NCBI RefSeq assembly: GCF_003514505.1
Contig: NZ_DOPX01000021.1
Location: 1 to 29,428, forward strand
DNA: 29,428 bases
From: Proteiniclasticum sp.
GTDB lineage: Bacteria > Bacillota > Clostridia > Clostridiales > Clostridiaceae
Direction: 5' to 3'
A program made the translations under genes and the position numbers. Below the pieces are notes generated by a model that had not been told where the DNA came from, did not search any database, and worked only from the letters and a program-made list of their open reading frames with translations. Below are positions 6,938-15,747 of this stretch, piece after piece. The first letter of the stretch is position 1. Each line of letters opens with the position of its first letter.

Positions 6938-7969
6938 TTGATTGGATTTTTTAAACTTAGAGAGAGGTTTCTAAAAGCCATTAAAAACGATACCCTTTCT
7001 CATGCTCATATTTTGGCTGGCCCTGACGGAATCGGGAAATCCCTTTTGGCAGAAACGGTAGCCAGAGAGATCCTGGGTTTTGGCAACAGGGATTCAGTGG
7101 ACATTGTCAGGGTGCGTCCGGAGAAATCCATCATCACCGTGAATCAGGTGCGGGAGGTTGTTCTGGAAGCGTCTCTGAAACCCTACGAAGGATACAAGAA
7201 AGTCATTATCTTTTATGAAGCGGACAGAATTGGGCAGGAAGCCCAGAATGCTCTTCTGAAGACCATTGAGGAACCAATGCCCGGTGTCTTTTTCTTTCTT
7301 CTGGCAGAAAATGAGATGTTCATGGCAGAAACCATAAGATCCAGATGCCATCTGCATAAGCTGCTTCCCATGGATGATGGGGAGATGGACGCATTTCTTA
7401 CGGAATATATTCCCTCCTTCAATGAAAAGGAGAAGAAACGATTTGAGGAAGAAAGTCTGAAACTGTCTCTGTCAGGGAAGAAGGGAAAGGTTGAGCCACA
7501 AAGAAGTCTCACGCTCACAGCAGAAGAGAAAAAGAAAGTCATCTCCTGTGCCCGGGGGATCCCTGGAAAAGCCGAAGAAATTGTTCTGGCTGGATTAAGA
7601 GATGAAGGTCTCAGTCAAAGTTTTCTTCTTTTGAGAAAGCTTTCAGACCGAAAAAAGATGCGGACACCCAGTTATCATGAAGTGCTCGCAGCGCTGGAGA
7701 TCTTCACAGAAATGGATCTGATTCAAGTCTTTGATGATTTCATCTATGCAGTAAACGCAATTCTCAAGAAGAAATCCCTGGATGAAGAAGTGTTCCTTCT
7801 GGACTCGCTCAAAGGGGAAGTGGAATCTCTCTCCACGGATCTGACCTTCAGGACCTTGGAAAAGTATCTTGAGGTATTCTATGAACTGAGAAAATACATT
7901 GGATTGGGTGTCAACATCAACAAAGAAACCGTCTTAAGCAGTTTGCTTTTGAGATTAGCGGAGGTTTAA
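6938..7969 (+). CDS. holB: DNA polymerase III delta' subunit
   Basis: 343 residues; clamp-loader AAA+ subunit. Visible are a P-loop-like GPDGIGKS (28-35), a Walker B-like region VIIFYEADRIGQEAQNALLK, and the sensor SRC motif (IRSRCHLHKL). I chose TTG at 6938 because GGAGGG (6924-6929) is 8 bases before it; an in-frame TTG at 6932 is too close. The four-cysteine zinc module found after the P-loop in E. coli delta' and DnaX is absent; the sequence passes directly from REILGFG to VDIVRVRPE. The C-terminal collar region is divergent. The neighbourhood (darA upstream, ricT 7 bp downstream) supports the assignment. Confidence 0.92.
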   Translation: MIGFFKLRERFLKAIKNDTLSHAHILAGPDGIGKSLLAETVAREILGFGNRDSVDIVRVRPEKSIITVNQVREVVLEASLKPYEGYKKVIIFYEADRIGQEAQNALLKTIEEPMPGVFFFLLAENEMFMAETIRSRCHLHKLLPMDDGEMDAFLTEYIPSFNEKEKKRFEEESLKLSLSGKKGKVEPQRSLTLTAEEKKKVISCARGIPGKAEEIVLAGLRDEGLSQSFLLLRKLSDRKKMRTPSYHEVLAALEIFTEMDLIQVFDDFIYAVNAILKKKSLDEEVFLLDSLKGEVESLSTDLTFRTLEKYLEVFYELRKYIGLGVNINKETVLSSLLLRLAEV

Positions 7970-7976
7970 ACAGTAA

Positions 7977-8900
7977 ATGATAAAAGTAATAGGGGTGCGG
8001 TTCAAGAAAGCCGGGAAGATTTATTATTTTGACCCGCTTCAGTATACCGTAGAAAAAGACGCTGCAGTAATTGTAGAGACAGCCAGAGGTATTGAGTTTG
8101 GTCAGTGTGTTGTTGGCATCAGAGAAATCAGTGAGAAAGAGATTTTCTCGCCTTTGAAACCTGTCATCCGCGTGGCCACTGAAGAGGATATCAGAAAGCA
8201 TTTGGGCAATCGGGAAAAGGAAAAGGAAGCTTTTTCGGTATGTGAGAAGAAAATCGTGGACCATAAGCTGCAGATGAAGCTTGTGGACGTGGAATATACA
8301 TTTGATGGTTCAAAAATTATTTTTTACTTCACTGCAGACGGCAGAATAGATTTCAGAGAGCTGGTAAAAGATCTGGCCACCATTTTCAGAACAAGAATAG
8401 AGCTGCGTCAGATTGGTGTAAGAGATGAGGCAAAGATGCTTGGTGGCATCGGCATGTGTGGAAGAAGCCTCTGCTGCTCCACTTGGCTGGGAGACTTCAA
8501 CTCTGTATCCATCAAGATGGCGAAAGAGCAGAATCTGTCTCTGAACCCAACGAAGATCTCCGGGATCTGCGGCAGACTCATGTGCTGTCTGAGCTATGAG
8601 CAGGAAGCCTACGAGGAAATCCGTCAGCGCCTTCCAAAGGTTGGCTCTTATGTGAAGACGCCAAAGGGAAAAGGGGATGTCATCGGAAACAATGTGGTGA
8701 AAGAATCTGTAAATGTCAGAATCAACCTGCAGGATGAGGAAATCATTGAGAGCTTCCCAATCAAAGAGGTGACCCTTCTGAAGGGAGAGTATGAGAATCC
8801 AAAGGAAGAAGTGGTCTCAGAACCGGATGAGGAAGAGTATGTGGAACTGACTGCCAATGCCAAGATTCCAAAAGAGAGAATCAGAAAGAAAGAACGGTAA
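7977..8900 (+). CDS. ricT: PSP1-domain protein RicT (YaaT), Y-complex subunit
   Basis: 307 residues. The PSP1 domain holds the two CxxxxCC motifs of this family: C161, C166, C167 and C198, C203, C204 (GGIGMCGRSLCC and SGICGRLMCC). In Bacillus subtilis RicT joins RicA and RicF in a complex carrying [4Fe-4S] clusters that assists RNase Y-dependent mRNA maturation and affects biofilm, competence and sporulation. The C-terminal tail is acidic then basic and looks disordered. The ATG is 12 bases after GGAGG, slightly long spacing. It is the last gene of the tmk cluster and is followed by a terminator. ricA and ricF are not in the window. Confidence 0.93.
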   Translation: MIKVIGVRFKKAGKIYYFDPLQYTVEKDAAVIVETARGIEFGQCVVGIREISEKEIFSPLKPVIRVATEEDIRKHLGNREKEKEAFSVCEKKIVDHKLQMKLVDVEYTFDGSKIIFYFTADGRIDFRELVKDLATIFRTRIELRQIGVRDEAKMLGGIGMCGRSLCCSTWLGDFNSVSIKMAKEQNLSLNPTKISGICGRLMCCLSYEQEAYEEIRQRLPKVGSYVKTPKGKGDVIGNNVVKESVNVRINLQDEEIIESFPIKEVTLLKGEYENPKEEVVSEPDEEEYVELTANAKIPKERIRKKER

Positions 8901-8906
8901 AGACTG

Positions 8907-8952
8907 AAGGTAACGCCCTATGTGTTAGGTGTGTTGCCTTTTGTGTTTTTTT
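8907..8952 (+). terminator. Terminator after ricT
   Basis: A long imperfect hairpin, AAGGTAACGCCCTA with TAGGTGTGTTGCCTT, is followed by TTGTGTTTTTTT. It separates the tmk cluster from the clpC operon. Confidence 0.75.
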
Positions 8953-9049
8953 AAGGAAATTTCGCTACAGTGGATGTAAGCTTTCAAGATTTGTTCATAA
9001 CTATATGAAATAATGATGAGGAAGAAATAAGGAAGCTTAGGTTCAGTAC

Positions 9050-9084
9050 TTTCCTTTATGAATTAAATTTGATATAATTTAATT
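9050..9084 (+). promoter_or_regulatory. clpC-operon promoter inside an AT-only palindrome
   Basis: An extended -10, TGATATAAT (9070-9078), with a weak -35 TTTCCT (9050-9055, 17-bp spacing), lies 46 bp before mcsA. The -10 is embedded in a perfect inverted repeat AATTAAATT-TGATAT-AATTTAATT (9061-9084). No CtsR operator (tandem GGTCAAA) and no CIRCE element is seen in the 220 bp upstream. Whether the palindrome binds a regulator is unknown; its pure A/T content makes a chance origin possible. Confidence 0.5.
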
Positions 9085-9124
9085 GTACGAACTAGTAATA
9101 TTACAATGAAACGGAGGTGGGATC

Positions 9125-9502
9125 ATGTCGATGGATAGTTTTTTTGGGTCTCTATTTGACATGGTGGAGAGCAGTAAGATGGAAATGGACCGATGTCCGA
9201 AATGTCATATCACTTTTCAGGATTTCCAGAGAAGTGGGCTTTTAGGATGCAGCTACTGTTACGAACATTTTTCAAAATCATTGATCCCCACCATCAAAAG
9301 AGTTCAGGGAGGACTTGTGCACACAGGGAAGATTCCAAAGAATGCTTCCCAAGAAGTGGTCAGCAGAAGAAAAGTGGATGAGCTGAAGCTTCGTCTGAAG
9401 GAACTCATACAGGAAGAAAATTTTGAAGAGGCAGCAAAGGTTCGCGATGAAATTCAGGAACTGAAAAAGATATTTGAGGCAGGTGAGGAAAATGCTACCT
9501 AA
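9125..9502 (+). CDS. mcsA: McsA-like activator of the arginine kinase (short form)
   Basis: 125 residues. One four-cysteine zinc module (C24, C27, C42, C45: CPKC and CSYC) is followed by a UvrB/UvrC-type motif near residues 83-118 (LKELIQEENFEEAAKVRDEI). In Bacillus, McsA of about 185 residues binds and activates the arginine kinase McsB; it carries two zinc modules, and the first one is absent here. The start is secure: ATG behind GGAGGTGG with no open upstream extension of note. It overlaps mcsB by 11 bp. The usual upstream gene ctsR, encoding the repressor of this operon, is not present. Confidence 0.92.
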   Translation: MSMDSFFGSLFDMVESSKMEMDRCPKCHITFQDFQRSGLLGCSYCYEHFSKSLIPTIKRVQGGLVHTGKIPKNASQEVVSRRKVDELKLRLKELIQEENFEEAAKVRDEIQELKKIFEAGEENAT

Positions 9503-10490
9503 AGAATCCCTTGTTTTACGAAGCAGAGTGCGCCTGGCTAGAAATCTGAAGCTGGTACCGTTCCCTCACAGACTGGAGAGTGAACGGGCAAGGATGCTGG
9601 TAAAAGCAGTGGAAGAGGCTTTTTATGTGAGCAAAGCCATGGAAGAAAGTTATGACACCCATCGTATGTGGGAACTTGGAAGAACAGAACTACTGGTGGC
9701 TTTTGAAAAACATCTGGTCAGCGCGAAGCTCATCAACAACAGCGATATTTCTGCTTACATTATAGATAAAGAGGAGGACGTCAGCCTCATGATCAATGAG
9801 GAGGACCATATCAGACTCCAGGTCATGGGCAGAGATCTGAATCTGTCCGCTTTGTATGAAAAGGCATCAAAGATTGATGATCTTCTCAGCGAGAAACTGA
9901 ATTTTGCCTTTGATTACAATCTGGGTTATATCACAGCCTGTCCCACAAATCTTGGCACCGCCATGCGGGCATCTGTGATGCTCCATCTGCCGGGGTTCAC
10001 CCTGACAGACCGCATTGGTTATGTTTCTCAGGCTCTGGCTCAGATGGGGATGACCATCCGGGGCATTTATGGAGAAGGCTCCCAGGCGGAAGGGAATATT
10101 TACCAGATTTCCAATGAGGTGACTTTAGGGATGAAAGAGGAAGATATTCTCTACAACCTGAGGGACACCATCGACAAGCTCCTGGATGAGGAGCAGGACC
10201 ATCAAAGAAAGCTTTTAAATGAATTTTCTTTAGAAATGGAAGATAAGATTTACAGGAGTCTGGGGACACTTATGAATGCAAGACTCATGACATCCAAGGA
10301 AGCGCTGTACCACCTGTCCCTCGTCCGTATGGGCGTAGAGACGGAAGTGCTGAAGGATGTGGATATGGAGCTTATAGATTCACTCATCATCAATACTCAG
10401 CCGGGTATGATGAAGAGAGCTTATGGAATCGAGCTCAATGATAAAGAACGTGACATCAACAGAGCGAAGATCATTCGTAGTATATTTTAG
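9492..10490 (+). CDS. mcsB: Protein arginine kinase McsB
   Basis: 332 residues, phosphagen-kinase fold. It phosphorylates arginines in proteins and so marks them for ClpC-ClpP. Motifs: LRSRVRLARNL near the N-terminus, NEEDHIRLQ, catalytic C150 in ACPTNLGTAMRASVMLHLPG, RGIYGEGSQAEGNIYQISN, and a C-terminal RDINRA that fits the RDxxRA phosphoarginine-binding motif described for allosteric control. The chosen ATG has AGGTGAGG 4-5 bases upstream and overlaps the mcsA end. The N-terminus is about 20 residues shorter than in B. subtilis, while the kinase core is complete. Confidence 0.96.
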   Translation: MLPKESLVLRSRVRLARNLKLVPFPHRLESERARMLVKAVEEAFYVSKAMEESYDTHRMWELGRTELLVAFEKHLVSAKLINNSDISAYIIDKEEDVSLMINEEDHIRLQVMGRDLNLSALYEKASKIDDLLSEKLNFAFDYNLGYITACPTNLGTAMRASVMLHLPGFTLTDRIGYVSQALAQMGMTIRGIYGEGSQAEGNIYQISNEVTLGMKEEDILYNLRDTIDKLLDEEQDHQRKLLNEFSLEMEDKIYRSLGTLMNARLMTSKEALYHLSLVRMGVETEVLKDVDMELIDSLIINTQPGMMKRAYGIELNDKERDINRAKIIRSIF

Positions 10491-10513
10491 AGTTAGAGGA
10501 GGATGCGTTTAGA

Positions 10514-13039
10514 ATGTTTGAACGGTTTACAGAACGGGCAAAAGCAACCCTGATGCATGCGCAAAAAGAATCACAGCGACTGCAGCATGGGTATATTGGA
10601 ACAGAACATATTTTATTTGGGATTGCCAGCGTCGAAGGCGCAGGAAGCAATCTTCTGCATGAAGCAGGTCTCACAAAGGAAGTCATCCAGTCAATGATTG
10701 AAGAAACCTTAGGTACAGGAAATGGGATGTTTTCGGGTTCAGGTCAGTTTGCTCTGACACCAAGAACCAAGCGTCTTTTGGACAACAGCTTTAAAGAAGC
10801 GAGAAACCTGGGCCAAAATTACATCAGTCCGGAGCATATGCTTCTGGCTATTCTCTCTGAAGAAGAGGGAGTTGCCTATTCCATGATTGAGAGTCAGGGC
10901 ATAGACATCACAAAACTGAAGAATGAGATCATCAAAAGCTTCAGCAACCAAAACCAGAGTCAGGAACCTGAGACAAGAGGCCAGGACCGGGTGGAGACCA
11001 AAGCGCTGGATCAGTTCGGCAAGGATCTGACGGAAATGGCGCGGGATGGAAAGCTGGATCCTGTCATTGGAAGAGGAGATGAAACAGAGAGAATTCTTGA
11101 AATACTTTCCAGAAGAACCAAAAACAATCCTGTGCTCATTGGAGACCCTGGGGTTGGTAAGACTGCCATTGCAGAAGGTCTTGCCCAGAGGATTGTGAAA
11201 GGGAATATTCCGGAGCTTCTGAAGGACAAGAGAGTGGTTTCTCTTGATATTTCTCAGATGCTTGCTGGTGCAAAATACCGTGGAGAGTTTGAAGAAAGAC
11301 TAAAAAATGTACTGAATGAAATCAAGAGTGCGAAAAATGTGATTCTCTTCATAGATGAGATCCATACCATCATTGGTGCAGGGGGTGCAGAGGGAGCCAT
11401 CGATGCGGCGAATATTCTGAAGCCTGCTCTTGCGAGAGGAGAAATCCAAGCCATTGGCGCTACTACCATCGATGAGTATAGAAAACATTTTGAAAAAGAC
11501 AGTGCACTGGAAAGAAGATTCCAGCCGGTTCATGTGGGAGAGCCTACAAAAGAAGAGGCAAAGCTGATTCTGAAAGGCCTTCGGGATAAGTATGAAGCGC
11601 ATCACAGAATCAAGATCACCGATGAAGCGCTGGATGCTGCTGTGGAGCTTTCGGACCGCTATATCACCGACAGATTCCTGCCGGATAAAGCCATCGACCT
11701 TATGGATGAGGCTGCAGCGAAAGTGAGGATCCAGAACCTCACAGCACCACCTGATATCAAGAAGATTGAGGAAGAGCTGAAAAACATTAAGAAAGAGAAG
11801 GAAGAAGCGGTTTCTCTGCAGGACTACGAGAAAGCGGCAAAACTGAGAGATAAAGAAAATGAAGTGAGAAAAACCCTGGAGGATACCAAGAACAAGTGGA
11901 AGACAGGAGCCATCGGCAGTGCCGACCTTGTGGTGGGAGAAGAGGATATCGCGCAGGTGGTATCCAGATGGACTAAGGTGCCAGTGAAGAAGCTAACAGA
12001 AAGTGAATCAGACAAGCTGCTCAATCTGGAGAAGATCCTCCATGAGCGTGTCATTGGGCAGGAAGAGGCGGTAAGTTCCATCTCAAGAGCGGTTAGGCGT
12101 GCAAGAGTGGGGCTGAAAGATCCCAACAGACCCATTGGTTCCTTTATATTCCTGGGGCCAACCGGTGTGGGTAAGACAGAGCTTTCGAAAGCTCTGGCGG
12201 TTGCCATGTTCGGTTCCGAGAAATCCATGATCCGCGTAGATATGTCAGAGTACATGGAAAAACATACAGTGTCGAGACTCATCGGATCTCCTCCGGGATA
12301 TGTGGGCTACGACGAGGGAGGCCAGCTGACAGAAGCTGTAAGAAGAAATCCTTATTCCGTGGTGCTCTTTGATGAAATCGAAAAAGCCCATCCGGATGTG
12401 TTCAATGTGCTGCTGCAGATTCTGGAAGATGGAAGACTCACCGATGGAAAAGGAAAGACCGTAAACTTTAAAAACACCATCATCATCATGACATCCAATG
12501 TGGGAGCATCCACCATCAAGAAGCAGAAGACGGTAGGATTCAGCATCGCTCAGGATGCCAGTTCAGAAGAGTATGACCGCATGAAAGAAAATATCATGGA
12601 AGAGCTGAAACGTTCTTTCCGGCCGGAGTTTCTCAATAGAATCGATGACACCATTGTCTTCCACAGCCTCTCCAGTGAAGACTTAGACAAGATCACCAGG
12701 CTGATGCTGGATGAAGTGAGCAGAAGAATTGCAGAGAGGGAGATCTATCTTTCTTTCTCTGATGAGACCACTGCGTTCATGACAAAGAGCGGATTTGATA
12801 CAGCCTATGGTGCAAGGCCTCTGAGAAGAGCCATCACAAAAGAGCTGGAAGATACTCTTTCAGAAGAAATGCTGAAGGGCCTCATCCAGAAGGGTGACGA
12901 AGTGCTCGTGAATGTGGAGGACGGAAAGCTCGTCTTTAAGAAAACAGGAGCACGGGAAGTCCGAGTGGAAAAAAGAACCGGAATCAACCGTGAGATGGAA
13001 GAAGAAGCACAAAAGAATGAAGAATCGGACAACCAGTAA
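10514..13039 (+). CDS. clpC: Clp protease ATP-binding subunit ClpC
   Basis: 841 residues; AAA+ unfoldase that feeds substrates to ClpP. In order: double Clp-N repeat (about 1-150), first AAA+ module with Walker A GDPGVGKT (210-217) and Walker B VILFIDEIHT, a UVR-type linker around 430-455 (SLQDYEKAAKLRDKE) typical of ClpC as opposed to ClpB, second AAA+ module with GPTGVGKT (548-555) and VVLFDEIEKAHPDV, then the D2-small domain. The mcsA and mcsB genes upstream provide the arginine-phosphate tag that ClpC's N-domain recognises. The start follows GAGGAGG. A 13-bp terminator-type stem follows 72 bp after the stop. Confidence 0.98.
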   Translation: MFERFTERAKATLMHAQKESQRLQHGYIGTEHILFGIASVEGAGSNLLHEAGLTKEVIQSMIEETLGTGNGMFSGSGQFALTPRTKRLLDNSFKEARNLGQNYISPEHMLLAILSEEEGVAYSMIESQGIDITKLKNEIIKSFSNQNQSQEPETRGQDRVETKALDQFGKDLTEMARDGKLDPVIGRGDETERILEILSRRTKNNPVLIGDPGVGKTAIAEGLAQRIVKGNIPELLKDKRVVSLDISQMLAGAKYRGEFEERLKNVLNEIKSAKNVILFIDEIHTIIGAGGAEGAIDAANILKPALARGEIQAIGATTIDEYRKHFEKDSALERRFQPVHVGEPTKEEAKLILKGLRDKYEAHHRIKITDEALDAAVELSDRYITDRFLPDKAIDLMDEAAAKVRIQNLTAPPDIKKIEEELKNIKKEKEEAVSLQDYEKAAKLRDKENEVRKTLEDTKNKWKTGAIGSADLVVGEEDIAQVVSRWTKVPVKKLTESESDKLLNLEKILHERVIGQEEAVSSISRAVRRARVGLKDPNRPIGSFIFLGPTGVGKTELSKALAVAMFGSEKSMIRVDMSEYMEKHTVSRLIGSPPGYVGYDEGGQLTEAVRRNPYSVVLFDEIEKAHPDVFNVLLQILEDGRLTDGKGKTVNFKNTIIIMTSNVGASTIKKQKTVGFSIAQDASSEEYDRMKENIMEELKRSFRPEFLNRIDDTIVFHSLSSEDLDKITRLMLDEVSRRIAEREIYLSFSDETTAFMTKSGFDTAYGARPLRRAITKELEDTLSEEMLKGLIQKGDEVLVNVEDGKLVFKKTGAREVRVEKRTGINREMEEEAQKNEESDNQ

Positions 13040-13057
13040 CTCATTCTCCAGAATCTT

Positions 13058-13110
13058 TTTCATAGTTTTCATGGGAGTTTCATGAAGTATTAAGTTTCAT
13101 AAGATAGAAT
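13058..13110 (+). promoter_or_regulatory. TTTCAT repeat region before radA
   Basis: Four copies of TTTCAT lie at 13058, 13067, 13078 and 13095, and a TAGAAT that could act as a -10 lies at 13105-13110. The spacing between copies is irregular (9, 11, 17 bp). It could contain a radA promoter, but no good -35 fits. Confidence 0.25.
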
Positions 13111-13111
13111 G

Positions 13112-13161
13112 AACCCATAATCAGTATAGATACTAGATCAGCTGATTATGGGTTATTTTTT
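13112..13161 (+). terminator. Terminator or attenuator between clpC and radA
   Basis: A perfect 13-bp stem, AACCCATAATCAG/CTGATTATGGGTT (13112-13124 and 13142-13154), with a 17-base loop, is followed by TATTTTTT. It ends only 17 bp before the radA start. It may end the clpC transcript or, if a promoter lies just upstream, act within the radA leader. Confidence 0.85.
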
Positions 13162-13178
13162 AAGTGTGAGGAAAAAAT

Positions 13179-14540
13179 ATGGCAAAGACAAAATCAAAAA
13201 CCCAGTATGTATGCCAGAGCTGTGGCTCCGTATCCGCAAAATGGCTGGGGAAATGTCCCGACTGCCTTGAGTGGAATACATTCCAAGAGGAGGCTATGCT
13301 TCCTAAGCAGACGAGAGTGGAGGGGATTTCCAGTCAGAGCGCTCCAAAACCCATCACTGAAATCCTGTCCGGGGACAAGGAACGCTTTGATACCGGTATT
13401 TCAGAGCTGAATCGGGTTCTGGGAGGAGGGCTTGTGAAAGGTTCTCTGACGCTGATCTCTGGAGATCCAGGCATTGGAAAATCAACACTTCTTCTTCAGT
13501 GCGCTCATGAAATCGCGAAGCGCTATGGCACCGTGCTCTACGTATCTGGAGAGGAATCCGAGGAGCAGATCAAGATTCGGGGAGACAGGCTTTCAGCCAC
13601 TGCAGAGAAGCTTTTTATCGTTTCTGAGACATCCATGGAAGTCATCGAAGGACACATCAGAGACCTGAAACCAGCCTTCGTGATCATCGACTCCATTCAG
13701 ACTGTATATACAGAGAAGGTGACGTCAGCGCCAGGATCTGTCTCTCAGGTGCGTGAGTGTGCCAATTCTCTTATGAGAATCGGAAAACTCATGGGTATTC
13801 CCCTGTTCATTGTAGCTCATGTGACGAAACAGGGAGAACTGGCAGGACCGAGAGTTCTGGAACATATGGTGGACTCAGTCCTTTATTTTGAAGGCGAAAG
13901 AACGGAAGAAATTAGAGTGCTTCGAACCATGAAGAACCGTTTCGGCACCACATCAGAGATTGGGGTCTTTGAGATGGCAGCGGAAGGACTTGTGGAGGTT
14001 TATGATCCTTCACGTATTTTCTTGGAGGATCATCGTGGAGCTAAAGAAGGGTCCATGGTCATCGGAATCATGGAAGGCACAAGGCCACTGCTTGTCCAGG
14101 TGCAGTCTCTTGTGGCGGAAACCAAAGCGGTGATGCCAAGAAGATCAGCCCTTGGGATTGAACTTCCAAGACTGAACATGATTCTTGCGGTTCTCGAGAA
14201 AAAGCTGAAGATTCCATTTTATGCCAGCGATGTTTATGTCAATGTGGTAGGAGGACTCAGTGTGGAGGGAACGTCTCAGGATTTGGGGCTTGCTCTGTCC
14301 TTGGTTTCCAGCGCAAAAGGAAGGGACATCAAATACGACAGGCTCATGGCCATAGGAGAGATTGGACTCACAGGAGAAATACGTCCTGTGAATCATGTGG
14401 AAAGACTCATTGGCGAAGGGGTGAAAATGGGATTTGAGTATTTCATGATTCCATCCAGGAACATGGAAAAGATCAAAATCAAGAACATTCATCTCATTCC
14501 TGTGGAAACTTTAAAAGAAGCTGTGAATAAAATATTCTAA
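13179..14540 (+). CDS. radA: DNA repair protein RadA (Sms)
   Basis: 453 residues, the usual length. N-terminal C4 zinc finger (C12, C15, C26, C29), RecA-like ATPase with Walker A GDPGIGKS (95-102), the RadA-specific KNRFG motif (252-256), and a C-terminal Lon-protease-like domain. RadA drives branch migration at recombination intermediates and helps process stalled forks and natural transformation. clpC-radA adjacency is conserved in Bacillota. In many species disA follows immediately; here yacL follows. Confidence 0.97.
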   Translation: MAKTKSKTQYVCQSCGSVSAKWLGKCPDCLEWNTFQEEAMLPKQTRVEGISSQSAPKPITEILSGDKERFDTGISELNRVLGGGLVKGSLTLISGDPGIGKSTLLLQCAHEIAKRYGTVLYVSGEESEEQIKIRGDRLSATAEKLFIVSETSMEVIEGHIRDLKPAFVIIDSIQTVYTEKVTSAPGSVSQVRECANSLMRIGKLMGIPLFIVAHVTKQGELAGPRVLEHMVDSVLYFEGERTEEIRVLRTMKNRFGTTSEIGVFEMAAEGLVEVYDPSRIFLEDHRGAKEGSMVIGIMEGTRPLLVQVQSLVAETKAVMPRRSALGIELPRLNMILAVLEKKLKIPFYASDVYVNVVGGLSVEGTSQDLGLALSLVSSAKGRDIKYDRLMAIGEIGLTGEIRPVNHVERLIGEGVKMGFEYFMIPSRNMEKIKIKNIHLIPVETLKEAVNKIF

Positions 14541-14548
14541 GTTTGCTT

Positions 14549-14582
14549 TTTTGTGTAAAAGTTAAGAAAATATGTTTATAAT
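14549..14582 (+). promoter_or_regulatory. Possible yacL promoter
   Basis: TATAAT at 14577-14582 with TGTAAA (14554-14559) at 17-bp spacing. It lies 66 bp before the GTG start of yacL, so yacL and ispD may form their own transcript. Confidence 0.4.
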
Positions 14583-14648
14583 GAAACTACCCATTTGTTC
14601 CAGTGGGAATATCAATTTGGAACGTATTATTTTGAAGGAGGTGCAGAT

Positions 14649-15746
14649 GTGATACGAAATTTAGTAAGAGGAATTGTCACTTTAGTGGGTGCTGTACTGG
14701 GATATGCCACAGCAACAGGAATTCTACTCATCCCTTATCTGGATGATTTGAGCTTTACGAAAGGTCTTCCTTTCACCATTGGTCTTTTTGCAGTAACCAT
14801 ACTTTTATTCGCACTTATTTTTTTCTTATTATCATCTTCCATTTACAAACTGCTGATAAAGACTAACAAGATCATTGAAAAAAACCTCTCCGGGATGTCA
14901 GTCACAGAGATTCTTTTTGGGGCGGTAGGTGCCATTATTTTTCTTGTGATCACCTTTTTCCTGACCATGCCCATCGCCAACGCCTGGCCGGGGTTCGGAG
15001 GACTTGTGACTGTGCTTCTCAATATTGCTGCAGCCATGCTTGGTGCCAATATTGCCCTTAAGAAAAAAGAGGAAATACTGAATTTCTTCAGTGGTCTGAG
15101 AGTGAAAGGGCATACACCTAAAGAGAAGACAGAAAAACAGGTCATGGTGGGCACACCAAAAGTCTTGGATACTTCTGTCATCATTGACGGCAGAATCTAC
15201 GATATCTGTAAGACTGGATTTGTGGAAGGGAAGCTCATCATTCCGTTTTATGTGCTGGAGGAGCTGAGACATATCGCGGATTCTTCTGACTCTCTTAAAA
15301 GAAACAGGGGTCGGAGGGGCCTGGATATTCTGAATAAAATCCAGAATGAACTGGATATTGAAGTGGAAATCTGGGAGAAAGACTACAAGGACATACAGGA
15401 AGTGGATTCAAAGCTCCTGAAACTGGCTACAGAGATTAAAGGCCAAGTGGTCACCAATGATTATAATCTCAATAAAGTGGCAGAGTTCCAGAGAGTGCCC
15501 GTGCTGAACATCAATGAGCTGGCCAATGCGGTGAAACCAATGCTTCTTCCCGGAGAGGAAATGAGTCTTCTCATTTCAAAGGTAGGTAAAGAGCAGAACC
15601 AGGGCATAGGTTATCTGGATGACGGGACCATGATTGTTGTGGAAGACGGTAAGAGGTACGTAGGAGATACACTTTTTGTGATTGTCACTTCAGTGCTTCA
15701 GACAGCGGCGGGACGAATGATTTTCGCAAAGCCCAAGGTGGACTAG
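14649..15746 (+). CDS. yacL: PIN/TRAM-domain membrane protein YacL
   Basis: 365 residues, starting with GTG. The start was chosen because AAGGAGGTG (14635-14643) precedes it and the length then matches B. subtilis YacL (366). Four transmembrane helices fill the first about 120 residues, ending in a basic linker. A PIN nuclease domain follows, with KVLDTSVIIDGRI (first acidic residue D174) and later ATEIKGQVVTNDYNLNKVA. The protein ends with a TRAM RNA-binding domain (GYLDDGTMIVVEDGKRYVG). It is a probable membrane-anchored RNase; its substrate is not established. It sits 1 bp before ispD, a conserved pairing. Confidence 0.94.
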   Translation: MIRNLVRGIVTLVGAVLGYATATGILLIPYLDDLSFTKGLPFTIGLFAVTILLFALIFFLLSSSIYKLLIKTNKIIEKNLSGMSVTEILFGAVGAIIFLVITFFLTMPIANAWPGFGGLVTVLLNIAAAMLGANIALKKKEEILNFFSGLRVKGHTPKEKTEKQVMVGTPKVLDTSVIIDGRIYDICKTGFVEGKLIIPFYVLEELRHIADSSDSLKRNRGRRGLDILNKIQNELDIEVEIWEKDYKDIQEVDSKLLKLATEIKGQVVTNDYNLNKVAEFQRVPVLNINELANAVKPMLLPGEEMSLLISKVGKEQNQGIGYLDDGTMIVVEDGKRYVGDTLFVIVTSVLQTAAGRMIFAKPKVD

Positions 15747-15747
15747 G

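Noticed and set aside
7094..7542. Long open frames on the minus strand opposite holB and many other genes
   Set aside because: They are opposite clearly identified genes, lack RBS and any family motif, and reflect the codon composition of the + strand genes.
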